Of a stretch of 64,000 nt of DNA, positions 24,181-36,926 are shown in pieces; the stretch's first letter is position 1, and each line of letters begins with the position of its first letter. A program made the translations under genes and the position numbers. Source of the DNA: Brachyhypopomus gauderio (taxonomy: Eukaryota; Chordata; Actinopteri; Gymnotiformes; Hypopomidae); NCBI RefSeq assembly GCF_052324685.1, contig NC_135221.1:364501-428500 (forward strand), given 5' to 3'. The notes below the pieces were generated by a model. It worked only from the letters and a program-made list of their open reading frames with translations. It did not search any database and was not told the origin of the DNA.

Positions 24181-26442
24181 ATGAAGGAGGACAAAGAGAA
24201 CACGCGACCCCGGGAGAAGAGAGTGGACATCAAATGCGAAGAAAGTGAAAAGTCTGAAAAGCCAAATAAAGAGAAGAAGGAGGCTATGACGAAGGTAGCT
24301 AAGCTAGCCTAGCAAAGCTGCGCGAGCGTCGTCAGGTAGTGTTACAGTAGAGCTAGCTTAGCACAGTGAGCTAACTTAGCACAGTGAGCTAGCTTAGCCC
24401 AGTGAGCTAGCTTAGCCCAGTGAGCTAACTTAGCCCAGTGAGCTAACTTAGCCCAGTGAGCTAACTTAGCCCAGTGAGCTAACTTAGCCCAGTGAGCTAA
24501 CTTAGCACAGTGAGCTAGCCTAGCCCAGTGAGCTAGCCTAGCCCAGTGAGCTAGCCTAGCCCAGTGAGCTAGCCTAGCCCAGTGAGCTAGCCTAGCCCAG
24601 TGAGCTAGCCTAGCCCAGTGAGCTAGCCTAGCCCAGTGAGCTAGCCTAGCCCAGTGAGCTAGCCTAGCCCAGTGAGCTAGCCTAGCCCAGTGAGCTAGCC
24701 TAGCCCAGTGAGCTAACTTAGCACAGTGAGCTCTTAGCCCAGTGAGCTAATAGCCCAGTGCTTCTCATAGGCCAGTCTCAGTTTGTGTTCGTTGTTAGTC
24801 TATAATTATGTGTTGAATCATCGTCTGTAGGTCACGTTAACTGTACCCAACATATCGTGTTTGGTCAAACGTAACTCGTGCTATGTTGTGCAGTTAGCAA
24901 CAAGGTGGACTAGACACGCTGAGCCAGCCTCTCTCAGAGGCGACAGCTCCTGTTGATCACGTCTGCTGGTCAACCTGTCAGCTCAAATACACCGTCTCAT
25001 TTTACCGTCACTTTTAAACCACGACTAAACCAGCCAACTTAGTTTATTCACTGTTTATTCACATTTCCCACCACCTACGTTATCTGTTAGGGTGCAACAA
25101 ATAAAAACTTAAGGCAAACGCATTCAGTTTAATGTCTTTGTCGTGTATTTCACCTTCAACGATTTTTACTTTCAATGTGAATCAGATCGTGATTCGACGT
25201 CTTCCTCCCAGTCTAACTAAAGAGGAGCTGGAGGAGCAGTTACAGCCTCTTCCAGAAGTGGATTATCTCGAGTTCTTCTCTAGTGACACCAGGTCTGTGG
25301 CCCCATTTTGCACAAGCACTGTGCAGGAAATTAAACAGTGAATAGTACACATTAGGGACTACGCATAATGGATTCAGAACGGTTCGTTATAATATTTCTG
25401 TTTCATTGCAGTCTCTACCCTCATCTTTTTGCAAGAGCATACTTAAACTTTAAGAACCAGGAGGACATTGTTCTTTTCAGAGATCGGTTTGATGGCTATG
25501 TCTTCATCGATAATAGAGGTTTGGACCTTTCCTAACTTGGTATTATACACCATAAATTTGTTGTCTAATCCATTTTTATGGACCTTGTTGTAGATAATGT
25601 GTAATAAACAGTGTTGCCTTTTTCTCAAGGGCAAGAGTACCCTGCAATAGTGGAGTTTGCCCCGTTCCAGAAGATCGCCAAGAAGAAGATTAAGAGAAAG
25701 GATGCGAAAAATGGAACAATTGAGGAAGGTGACGTTTGTCCCCCTCGTATTGAAGGATAAGATACCACGTTAAGATACCACGTTAAGATACCACGTTAAG
25801 ATACCACGTTAAGATACCACGTTAAGATACCACGTTCCCCCTTTCAGCACTCGTATTGAGGGATAAGATATCATGTTCCCCCTTTCAGCACTCGTATTGA
25901 GGGATAAGATATCATGTTCCCCCTTTCAGCACTTGATAAGTGCAGTAATATCACTTACACTGAACACAAATGCTATACAGATAGTAGTTAGAACATTGGT
26001 CGTCCAAGACTCCTACACCCACTCTCACTGCATCCACAATTTGATTTTTCTTTTGTAGATTCTGATTACAATAAATTTTTGGAAATATACAATGGTGATG
26101 ATGAGAAATTTTCATCTACTCCTGAGACACTGTTAGAGGAAATAGAAGCCAAGACAAAGGAACTGATTGGTGAGTTAATTGTGTGCTAGTACCGCACAGT
26201 TAAATACATACACCTGAAATGGTTTTACCTGACATCCTGACATACCTGACATCCATCCTGGTCCTTTACTTTCTTTTATGCAGCCAAGAAAACAACTCCC
26301 CTCTTGGACTTCCTTAAGAATAAACAGGTGAACCTTTATCACAACTTCCACATTTTGTGCCTAATTCATGAACATTAAGTGGTGGATCCTAAGAAAGTGG
26401 CTTCAGCTGACGCCAAGCACAGAGTACTATGGACATATATAC

Positions 26443-26502
<60 letters not shown>

Positions 26503-28670
26503 TAAAGATTTTTATTCATTTTCATTAAAATATAAACAAAACACATTTCATACAACAAAACAGTACAAATAGAACAAAAATGAAAGGCATATAACGGCAC
26601 AAGCACAGATACTATGTAACAGCTTCACTGCGAACGAAAGTGATCTTGTGTATTAATGACACTCCCATTTAGTTCTTTACAGGTTATCAGATTTGACAGA
26701 TTAATTCACATACATTTATAACCAACTGTGGGTTAGGATTTGTAGAGATCTGCTAATGCTGCTTCATTTGTGCATGAAGTAAAGCCTCAAAAAGGCCAAA
26801 GATGTGGCAGTAAAGTGTTCAGCAGTGCTAAACTCCTCTGCTAGATGTGAAAGCTCCCTGCACTGATGATCCCTGTAAATTAGATCAACATCAGGGAAAG
26901 AAAACACATTTACATCTAGACTATCCTGAGAGTGGAGTCTTCTGGAATCTTCTTGGGTAGTTTTAGTGTGCATCGGTAGAAAAACTTGTGTGGGTTGTTT
27001 CTTCCTGCAGAGAATAAGGGAAGAAAGGAAGGAGGAGAAGAGAAGGAGAGAGCTGGAACGCAAGCGGCTGCGAGAGGAAGAGAGACGCAAGTGGAGAGAG
27101 GAAGACAGACGGAAGCGCAAGGAAGCGGAGAGATTGAGAAAAGGAGAGAAGGAGAAGGAGAAGGAACAACTTAAAGAGGATCAGCCGAAGATCAAGGTGT
27201 GTAGCCAGAGTGGAGGTCAGTGGAGCAGGAGGGGGCGGCCGGGGGGGGGCTAGCGGCTCGGCTGGGGTGTGAGCCTGTGGTAGGAGAGGCTACTGCCCCC
27301 GCCCTCTGTTCTTATGATGTCACTTGTTTGTCCTGCTGCAGCTCTTGAAGAAACCGGACAAACCAGAGAATGGCGATGCTGAAAAGCCCAAAGAGAGGAC
27401 AAAAAAAACAGAGCGAGAGAAGCTGAAGGAAGACAGAGGAGGCGGAGGTGTGGACGGGAAGAGACGGCAGAACGGAGAACACAGAGAGGACAAGACAAGA
27501 AGGTGAGGTTCACACACGATGTGAGGTTCACACACGACGTGAGGTTCACACACATCCTTACCGGTCTTTCATTCTCTCCATAAAGAATGAGCAGTAACGG
27601 GTCCCCAAAGAGCAACAGAGTGCTGTTGTGTCCTATAGGAGGCGCTGTTGTGGTTCATTATCTCTTCAGAAGGTGCTCTGTCGGTTCTTGTTCTGGACGT
27701 TCTAAGACTCCTGGCTCTTTCTGATCACTAACGCAGACTGGAGGAAGACGGACACAGAGACCGGCGCGATCGGGACCCAGACAGAGAGAGGGAGCGAGAG
27801 AGGGATCGCCGTCAGAAAGAAAAGGAGCGGATCAAAAGGCAGGACGAGGAGCGTCGTCGTCGCCGCGAGCGTCAGGATGGAGAGAACATGTATAAAAAGA
27901 GAGAGGAGGAAGGGAGGAAGGACAGAGAGCGGGTCTGGGAGAAGAGAAAGACTGAGAACATGGGAGACTTCTCCAGTCACGCTCAGGCTGACCAATCAGA
28001 CAAGCCCTTTAAGGATTCCAGAAAAGAAGAAAGTGTGAAAAAGGATCGTTTAAGAAACAAGGTGTGTCCCTTTGATTGGATCTGCTCATCGTTTGTAAAC
28101 CCTATAAACAACAATGCAGAATGAAACACTCCGTGTTATTTTACTACATGATCGACAAATGCAAATAAAAGATCTAAATTATTGCATTATGATACATGTA
28201 ACTTTGTCAAAGTAGACTTTGGGTGTCATTCAATAACCAATAACCTCTATGTATTGTAGATTTAACTTTGAGCTCAGTTATCAAGTTATTCATAAGATGG
28301 TGCTGGGGTGTTTGGTGCTTCCTTTAAGGACCAGATCTAGGGTAACGGCGAGTGACTTCTGTTTCTAACGTTTGGAGTAGTGGTGTCTCCTCGTGCTCAT
28401 TATGGATGCAGAATCTTGTGTGTTAATATTAAATGTTTTAACTTCAACTCTGCTGAACAGAACTTGTTTCACATATCATTGATTTTACATGGCGGCTCTG
28501 TGATCCTTCCTAACAAGTGCTGTGTTCTGTCCCAGGATCGACCTGCTATTGTGTTGTATCAGCCCGGAGCGAGAAGCCGCAACAGAGGGTCCAGCGCGGG
28601 AGAGAGCCAGGCAGGGGAGAAGACGGCAGAGAGGGACGTGAAGAACGCAGAAGAGAAGGGAGAAGAGTGA
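24181..28670 (+). CDS. upf3b: UPF3B, nonsense-mediated mRNA decay regulator
   Basis: Ten exons with consistent phases give 462 aa: 24181-24294, 25186-25292, 25412-25518, 25630-25728, 26059-26169, 26284-26327, 27011-27196, 27342-27502, 27737-28061, 28536-28670. The UPF3 RNP-type domain (residues about 38-160) starts IVIRRLPPSLTKEELEEQL and includes the YLEFFSSDTSLYPH and YPAIVEFAPFQK segments; in the family it binds UPF2. A long Arg/Glu/Lys-rich coiled region (exons 7-9) follows. The last exon carries DRPAIVLYQPGARSRNR, the exon-junction-complex binding motif that contacts the eIF4A3/MAGOH/Y14 core. UPF3B shuttles between nucleus and cytoplasm and links spliced mRNA to UPF1. AATAAA at 29310-29315 is the likely poly(A) signal. 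The vertebrate paralogue UPF3A is the alternative, but neighbours and the intact EJC motif favour UPF3B. Confidence 0.96.
24345..24765. repeat. 18-bp AGCTAGCCTAGCCCAGTG minisatellite
   Basis: About 23 copies of AGCTAGCCTAGCCCAGTG or AGCTAACTTAGCCCAGTG in upf3b intron 1, directly after the promoter. Two variants sit in separate blocks, TTAGC first and CCTAGC second. Confidence 0.95.
25755..25932. repeat. Short tandem repeats in upf3b intron 4
   Basis: About five copies of GATACCACGTTAA are followed by repeated blocks with CCCCCTTTCAGCACTCGTAT and GAGGGATAAGATATCATGTT. Confidence 0.85.
26440..26500. repeat. (TA)n microsatellite
   Basis: A TA run with an interrupted start (CATATATACATATGTGTATA) lies in upf3b intron 6. 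The following 500 bp to the next exon is AT-rich with nothing recognised. Confidence 0.9.
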
Positions 28671-29987
28671 GCGAGCACTGCCGGGCTCTCACGACACGAC
28701 GACAGAGGAGGATCTCTGGTCACACCAGGGCGTAGGAGCACCTGGAACGTCATGGTGGTGCCAGAGCAAGAAGCTCCCGTCCTTCTGGAGGTCTCAGACA
28801 GACAGACGCCGCCCTGTCACCCCACAGTGCCTGAACCACTCCCTGAGCAGCGCTGCCAGTTGAGCAGTGGAGCATGTAAGAGAAGCCAAAGTGGGTCACG
28901 AGGACACACGGTGACCCTCCTGGTGCACACCCAACACCTCCTGTCCTTCACAGCTCTTCAGCTCTGCTGGATGTGAGGCTAGACATCCAGTCTGTTTATT
29001 CTGCCACACTCCTGTGCTAGTTACAGAAAATAATACTCATCGCATTTTATTTCACTTGCTTTTCTTGTAAAGCAAATGCATCAGTAAAATGTGTCTCACC
29101 CGTTGTATAAGACACAAGCGCTTCGGATACAGAGTTTGTTTGGATGATTTAAAGAGAATTTTAAAGAGTTGCATGGACTCTGACCATGTGGTGTGGTTTG
29201 ATTTGGTATGTGTTCTTCGCAGTCAGATTTTTCTTTCCTTTTTTATTTTGAAGGTGACATTTTTTTCTGAAAATCTTTTATTTTAGCAAGTGGCCTTCCC
29301 TACTTTTGCAATAAAGCTTTACCCTATGAATGCTACTGTGGACTGACTTTGTTTAAATCCACCTGTCACCTTCAACTGTTGCATATTAACAATTACAACA
29401 ATATTAAAACAGTTCTTTAAGATAAACTATACAACATAATGCATGTTTTGGCTAATAGATACACATGATTCAAACAGTGTGGATAAAAAATAACCACTGC
29501 ACCAAATTTAGCAAAAAATAAAAGTTATAAAATCATTTTATAAGTCAGAATATTTTAGAGTCCCACTGAAACTCGATGCTGTGATCTGCTAGAAAACTCC
29601 AGGACATACAGATGATCCGAAGTCCAAATCCCCCCTAACAGCTGCGTAAAATTGATCTGCAGCTATGACTAGTATTTTGGGATGTGACCATAAGAGGATT
29701 TATAAGTTACTAAATATATGAATAAAAATAATACGTGATGGTTTTTTAAAATTATTATTCTGCACACGGTCTGTTCTACGTTTCTGTTGTAGCTTCTCGT
29801 ACAATTTAAATGAAAAGATAAATATACAAAATCCCACATTTATATAATTTGCGATAGGAAACTCAAATCGTGTATTATTTTTGCCAATATTAGAAAACTA
29901 CAAATCAGCCCAGTCGCCATGTTTATGCGTTTCCGAGTCCGTTGGGTGTCGCACTCTAATGACGTACCACGTCGGCGCCGCGGCGCG
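28671..29987. other. upf3b 3' UTR and upf3b/rpl39 spacer
   Basis: The upf3b 3' UTR runs to about 29335, after AATAAA at 29310. From there to the rpl39 promoter is AT-rich sequence with no supported gene. Confidence 0.6.
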
Positions 29988-30030
29988 GATATACTACGTC
30001 ACTATTACCCATGGTTCCTTCTCTTCAACA
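29960..30030 (+). promoter_or_regulatory. rpl39 core promoter with TATA-like box and 5'-TOP start
   Basis: A TATA-like GGATATACT near 29988 is followed about 28 bp later by the pyrimidine tract CCTTCTCTTC (30017-30026), the expected 5' terminal oligopyrimidine start of a ribosomal protein mRNA. CRE-like half sites occur on both sides (TGACGTA near 29960 and TACGTCAC near 29995). TOP mRNAs are translationally controlled by mTOR through LARP1. The exact start site is inferred. Confidence 0.7.
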
Positions 30031-30064
30031 TCTGCCATAGTGGTGAGAGGACCGTGTACCTATA

Positions 30065-31748
<1,684 letters not shown>

Positions 31749-32452
31749 GGCTGCCGTGTCCTGACCTCCACCGGCGCTGAAGAGCCCGGGCCGACCTGCA
31801 GATCCACCCCGCAGGAGCAGCGCTGTGTCTCTTGTACAGACTCTGGAGATGCTGTCGTCAAACAATAAATGACTCGTCATCAAACCAGACACATTTCCCC
31901 CTTTGTGCTTTCTCGTCGAATGTGGGTTTTGCTGAGTGTTGCATGTTGTGGGTTGTTATGTTGGCTTGCGAAGCAGCCAACATACTGTTCTCCCTATTCT
32001 TCTTTTTCTTATTATTATTATTCTATTCCACTTTTCGGTAACTTTCACAGGTCGCAGTTTTTGAGCTAGAACCTTGAAAATTGGCAGGTTCACAGATCCC
32101 ATATGGAAGAAGTGTGCTTGTGCTTTTGGGACATGTCGGACATACGGTGTCCTCAGGACAAGTCCTCAAAGTGGACTTTTTCCCATAGAGAATGAATGGC
32201 GGAATGTTCAGAAATGTCCCCAGTTAGTGTGCTGTCATGAAAAATCTCCTGGATAAACAGCTGTAAATTCCTTCCACTTTCATCTAGAAGCTCCATTTAA
32301 ATTTTAAATGAGAGAGATATTTGTCCTTTCTGGCACGCCAAAATATCTAATCATTTTATTAATTACTTTTAGAGTTATGAGCATTTGTTTGGCACTAGAC
32401 ACAGAAAACTGCCCCATTAACTCCCATGTTAATTTCTCAAAATCAGAACTGT

Positions 32453-33100
32453 CTTTTTCACAATTTGCCTCTGTGTTTAACTTGTCATAAATCAGACAAT
32501 ATTGGGTCAAACAACACATAAATTACACCAAAATGATCAGCCAGGGGTCCTCTCTCATACAATATCTTCGGTTAAGCGATACGTTAAATAGAGCCCGAAC
32601 TACGACCGTTTGTTCGGAGGGTGCAAATCACATTAAACAAGGCGTCTACAGTGGCAGAGACCGTGTTTCAGTTAAGGGATTTTTCACAATTTGCCTGTTT
32701 TTAACTTGTCATAAATCAGAAAATATTGGGTCAAACAACACACAAATTACACCAAAATGATCAGCCAGGGGTCCTCTTTCATACAATATCTTCGGTTAAG
32801 CGATACGTTAAATAGAGCCCGAACTACGACCGTTTGTTCGGAGGGTGCAAATCACATTAAACAAGGCGTCTACAGTGGCAGAGACCGTGTTTCAGTTAAG
32901 GGATTTTTCACAATTTGCCTGTTTTTAACTTGTCATAAATCAGAAAATATTGGGTCAAACAACACACAAATTACACCAAAATGATCAGCCAGGGGTCCTC
33001 TCTCATACAATATCTTCGGTTAAGCGATACGTTAAATAGAGCCCGAACTACGACCGTTTGTTCGGAGGGTGCAAATCACATTAAACGAGGCTCCTCCACT
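32453..33100. repeat. 224-bp tandem repeat
   Basis: ATGATCAGCCAGGGGTCCTC recurs at 32533, 32757 and 32981, exactly 224 bp apart. Copies are nearly identical, so the duplication is recent. A 75-codon ORF repeats with each copy but has no recognisable homology. Confidence 0.95.
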
Positions 33101-33198
33101 CAGAGTGGTGTCAGTTATGTTGAATGTGTCTTCCCCTCCCCCCACACACGCACACACACATGCATCTCTCTCATACCCACTACACACAGACACACACA

Positions 33199-33372
33199 GA
33201 TGGAGCAGAGGAACAGATGGGGAAGATGGAGCAGAGGGGCAGATGGGGCAGGTAGAGCAGCAGGGCAGGTAGAGCAGCGGGGCAGATGGAGCAGACGGGC
33301 AGATGGGGCAGATAAAGCAGATGGGGCAGAAGGGCAGATGGATCAGAGGGGCAGATAGAGCAGATGGAGCAC
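33199..33372. repeat. GCAGATGGAGCAGAGGG-type minisatellite
   Basis: About ten imperfect copies of a 16-17-bp purine-rich unit such as GGGGCAGATGGAGCAGA. The minus strand encodes meaningless Cys/Pro-rich ORFs. Confidence 0.9.
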
Positions 33373-33419
33373 ACACGCACGGAACCTCTTCTCTCCCTCA
33401 GTCCCTGTAGCAGTATTAA

Positions 33420-34440
33420 CTGTATAACTGAACAACAACTCAATTTTAACTAACCCACAACCAATTACCCCTCAACAGTAATTGCCCCACCACAGGTAAG
33501 TACCCCCTCAACAAAACATTCCACATCTAAACAAGCTTTTAACAGGAACTACACAGTAATCTTTATACCCATCAACAACAATAACCCCAACAGGTCAATA
33601 ACCCCTCAATATCAACTACCCCACAGCCAATTACCCCTCAGCAGTAATTGCCCCAAACAGCTATATTACCTATTAACCGCAACAACACCATTAAACAAAT
33701 AGCCTTCAACAATATCAAATACATCTGCATTAACTACCCCAATGGCAATAGCCCCTCAACAGTAATTGCCCCACCACAGTTAATTGCCCCTCAACAACAA
33801 ATACAACATCTAAACAAGCTTTTAACAGGAACTACACAGAAATCTTTAAAGCTATCAACAACAATAACCCCAACAGGTCAATAACCCCTCAATGTCAACT
33901 ACCCCACACCCAATTACCCCTCAACAGTAATTGCCCCACCACAGGTAAATACCCCCTCAACAAAAAAATCCACATCTTAACAAGCTTTTAACAGGAACTA
34001 CACAGTAATCTTAATAGCCATCAACAACAATAACCCCAACAGGTCAATAACCCCTTAATGTCAACTACCCCACAGCCAATTACCCCTCAGCAGTAACTGC
34101 CCCAAACAGCTAAATTACCTCTTAACATCAAGAACCCCATTAAACGAATAGCCTTCAACAATATCAAATACATCAGCATTAAGTACCCCAATGCCAATAG
34201 CCCATCAACAGTAATTGCCCCACCAAAGGTAAATACCCCCTCAACAAAACATTCCACATCTAAACAAGCTTTTAACAGGAACTACACAGTAATCTTAATA
34301 TCCATCAACAACAATAACCCCAACAGGTCAATAACCCCTCAATATCAATTACCCCACAGCCAATTACCCCTCAGCAATAATTACCCCAACAGCTAAACTA
34401 CCCCTCAACTGCAACTACCCCTTTAGCCAAATACATCAGC
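33420..34440. repeat. C/A-rich higher-order repeat, period about 450 bp
   Basis: ATAACCCCAACAGGTCAATA recurs at 33581, 33863, 34030 and 34313. The spacings alternate 282, 167, 283 bp, so the true period is about 450 bp. Sub-motifs CAATTACCCCTCAGCAGTAA and ACAAGCTTTTAACAGGAACT recur inside. Confidence 0.9.
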
Positions 34441-34490
34441 ATCAACCACACCAGTCAATTTAGTAGCTGATGCCTAGTGCTACACTGATT

Positions 34491-35285
34491 ATCATATTGA
34501 TGCCATTTGTCTATCCTCCCGTTCTATCATTTCATTCATCCCTCCATCCTCCCATATGGACCCATTGATTTCATAACTCCGTTAATTTTCAAGACTTAAT
34601 GATCAGACTTGGTGAACTGACTCAATAGCTGATCCCTAGCACTGCACTGAATATCATATTGATGCCATTTGTCTATCCTCCCCTTCTATCATTTCATTCA
34701 TCCTTCCATCCTCCCATAAGAATGCATTGACTTAATCAATTTCTTAATTTTCAAGATATAGTGATCAAACTTTGTAAAATGACTCAGGAGCTGATGCCTT
34801 GCACTGCACTGAATATCATATTGATGCCATTTGTCTATCCTCCCATTCTATCATTTCATTCATCCCTCCATCCTCCCATATGGACCCATTGATTTCATAA
34901 CTCCTTTAATTTTCAAGATATCGTGATCAAACTTGGTAAAATGACTCAGGAGCTGATGCCTTGCACTGCACTGAATATCATATTGATGCCATTTGTCTAT
35001 CCTCCCATTCTATCATTTCATTCATCCCTCCATCCTCCCATATGGTCCCATTGATTTCATAACTCCTTTAATTTTCAAGATATCGTGATCAAACTTGGTA
35101 AAATGAATCAGGAGCTGATGCCTTGCACTACCCTGAAAAGTATATTGATGGCATTTGTCGATCCTCCCCTTCTATCATTTCATCTATCCCTCCATCTCAT
35201 CAATCTCTTAATTTTCAAGACTTGGTGATCAGACTTGGTGAAATTACCCAAAAGCTGATCCCTAGCACTACACTGAATATCATTT
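34491..35285. repeat. 162-bp tandem repeat, five copies
   Basis: ATCATATTGATGCCATTTGT or its variants recurs at 34491, 34653, 34815, 34977 and about 35139, each 162 bp apart. The final copy is diverged and shorter. Unit landmarks are TCTATCATTTCATTCATCC and TTCAAGATATCGTGATCAAA. Confidence 0.93.
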
Positions 35286-35837
35286 AACAGTGATAACATT
35301 GAAACAACCTTTAACATCATTTAGCAGGTTGTCAACATTTAAACAGCCTTCAACATCAATTAGCAGGATATCAACATTAAAACAACCTTTAACATTAGGA
35401 GGTCAACAACATTCAAAACAACGTTTCAGCTGCTTTGCAAGCCAACATAAAGTTTGTTCACAAACTTTGCCTATCTAGTTAATTCTGCATTATTCTGGTC
35501 CATCTCATTGTGGTGTAGCACCAGCCCATGGTTGTGTGGCAAAGCGAATGACAACAAAATGTGCCATCGAACTGGAGAACAGTGCTGGTGTTTAATGTAA
35601 CTAGGTGCAGCCCGTTTAAACCTTTGTGTCTGCAGGGTTGTGCTTTTGCAGCAGAGTGCATGTTTAGTGTGATCTGCCCTCACCTGTGGTTAATCTTGCA
35701 TGCTATATAAATGATACCTTGGCTAGGAATATTGAAATGCTAGTTTACACAATACAGGTTTCTCTGAATTGTGAAGGAGTACAGTAGTGTTCAATTAGGG
35801 TTTCATATAATGTTTATTTATAAAAGCTTTTGAGCAT

Positions 35838-36926
35838 TTAATTTTTGCTTCTGGTGAAAAATGGGGTGAGTAACTTTACAAATGAACCGAGTCCCCATCT
35901 GTCTGGTTGGCTGAAGGTCTCCACCTGGTCTGAGCTCTCCTGAAGTTCCTCCAGGTTTGACTCTGCACAGGCCCCGTTGTTGTTAACGTTGAGTTGGCCG
36001 TAAGTGTGTTCATCATCCCACGCACCAAGTAGCTCCTTCATCTCCAGTGATGCGTTTTCTTTGAGATACTGCCACGGTCTTTTACCGTTGTAGTCCATGA
36101 CATCCACGTCAGCACTGAATGCGCCGACTAACACCTTCATAACCATGTACTGGTGGTGCATGGCGGCCACGTGAAGAGGAGTCTGACCACCGCTGCCCTT
36201 TGAGTTCACGTTCACTGAGACTCCTTCTTTTTCCGCGTGTTTCAGAAGGTTTATCAAAGTCTCGTGTTTCCCATTTTTGGCCAACCAGTGGAGAACTGTG
36301 TAACCACTTACAAAGTCCTTTCTGGTAAGTAAACTGGGATCTTCTGAGAGAAACTCCACCATGGTATCAAAGTTCCCATCTACGGTGGACAGCATCCAGG
36401 CGTGCTCCAGCGGGTCTAATGCCCACAGTGTCCCACTGTTGATGGTGTCCTCCGCGCTCCCGTAAAATGAGTCCCCCACGTCCCCCGTCGTGTCCCACGC
36501 ACTTCTTAATGATAAGACATGTGACAGTCCACTGTGCGATTTATAGTTCACAAACAGATCTTTCAGGTATTTTTTACGCATGGCAGGAGTGAGGGAACCT
36601 TTGTCTGCCGGGTCCAGTGATGTTTTTTGTCCCACGTTATTTCCCGGGTCACACGTCTCCAGCTGTCTTTGAAATCTGGACCTGCGTGTGGAGGCACTGA
36701 GCGCGAGGGGCAGTGAGCGCGCACCAGCTTTAGAAGCGCGCGCCTGGAAGCCTGCGCGTGCCCGGCGCGCCGCTCCACCAGAGCACTCGGACTCACTGAC
36801 ATTATTACTGGAGGTTTTAGTTTCGGTATGTTTTACTATCTCTAAAATCAGTTCATCTCCACCCATGTGGGACTGTGAGAGAGTCTCGGAGGTGTTGGGG
36901 CCACTGTCTGACATGTCCTTATACAT
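35838..36926 (-). CDS. sowahd: Sosondowah ankyrin repeat protein D
   Basis: A single-exon gene of 362 aa (human SOWAHD is about 315). The conserved part starts near residue 165: LDPLEHAWMLSTVDGNFDTM, then FVSGYTVLHWLAKNGKHETL and GGQTPLHVAAMHHQYMVMKV, followed by VDVMDYNGKRPWQYL. These are two or three ankyrin repeats in the form special to the SOWAH family. The first 160 residues are basic and low in similarity. Start at 36926 (MYKDMSDSG) or five codons later (MSDSG); the choice is open. The function is not well known; the Drosophila relative sosondowah affects sleep. TTTATT at 35813 is an AATAAA signal on the minus strand about 20 bp past the stop. Its place between rpl39 and septin6 matches human Xq24. 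Confidence 0.92.
   Translation of the reverse strand: MYKDMSDSGPNTSETLSQSHMGGDELILEIVKHTETKTSSNNVSESECSGGAARRARAGFQARASKAGARSLPLALSASTRRSRFQRQLETCDPGNNVGQKTSLDPADKGSLTPAMRKKYLKDLFVNYKSHSGLSHVLSLRSAWDTTGDVGDSFYGSAEDTINSGTLWALDPLEHAWMLSTVDGNFDTMVEFLSEDPSLLTRKDFVSGYTVLHWLAKNGKHETLINLLKHAEKEGVSVNVNSKGSGGQTPLHVAAMHHQYMVMKVLVGAFSADVDVMDYNGKRPWQYLKENASLEMKELLGAWDDEHTYGQLNVNNNGACAESNLEELQESSDQVETFSQPDRWGLGSFVKLLTPFFTRSKN

Larger units (their letters stand above)
31957..35450. mobile_element. Composite 3.5-kb TIR-bounded element, unclassified, filled with tandem repeats
   Basis: The left end is TTATGTTGGCTTGC followed by GAAGCAGC. The right end is its inverted copy (GCTGCTTTGCAAGC then CAACATAA), 21 of 22 matching. 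The left terminus is also a hairpin on its own: ATGTTGGCT, a short loop, then AGCCAACAT. Inside, in order: a unique part with a TTATTATTATT run; a 224-bp tandem repeat (2-3 copies from about 32453); a short GGGCAGATGGAGCAGA array (33199-33372); a C/A-rich array with 282/167-bp alternation (33420-34440); and a 162-bp array with five copies (34491-35280). No transposase or other protein is seen. It starts about 90 bp after the rpl39 poly(A) signal. It is probably a non-autonomous DNA element; TTA at each end would suit a PIF/Harbinger-like target but this is weak. Confidence 0.75.

Noticed and set aside
32533-33358. 75-codon ORF repeated three times
   Set aside because: It follows the 224-bp tandem repeat exactly, has no recognisable domain and no sign of codon bias. 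It is probably accidental.
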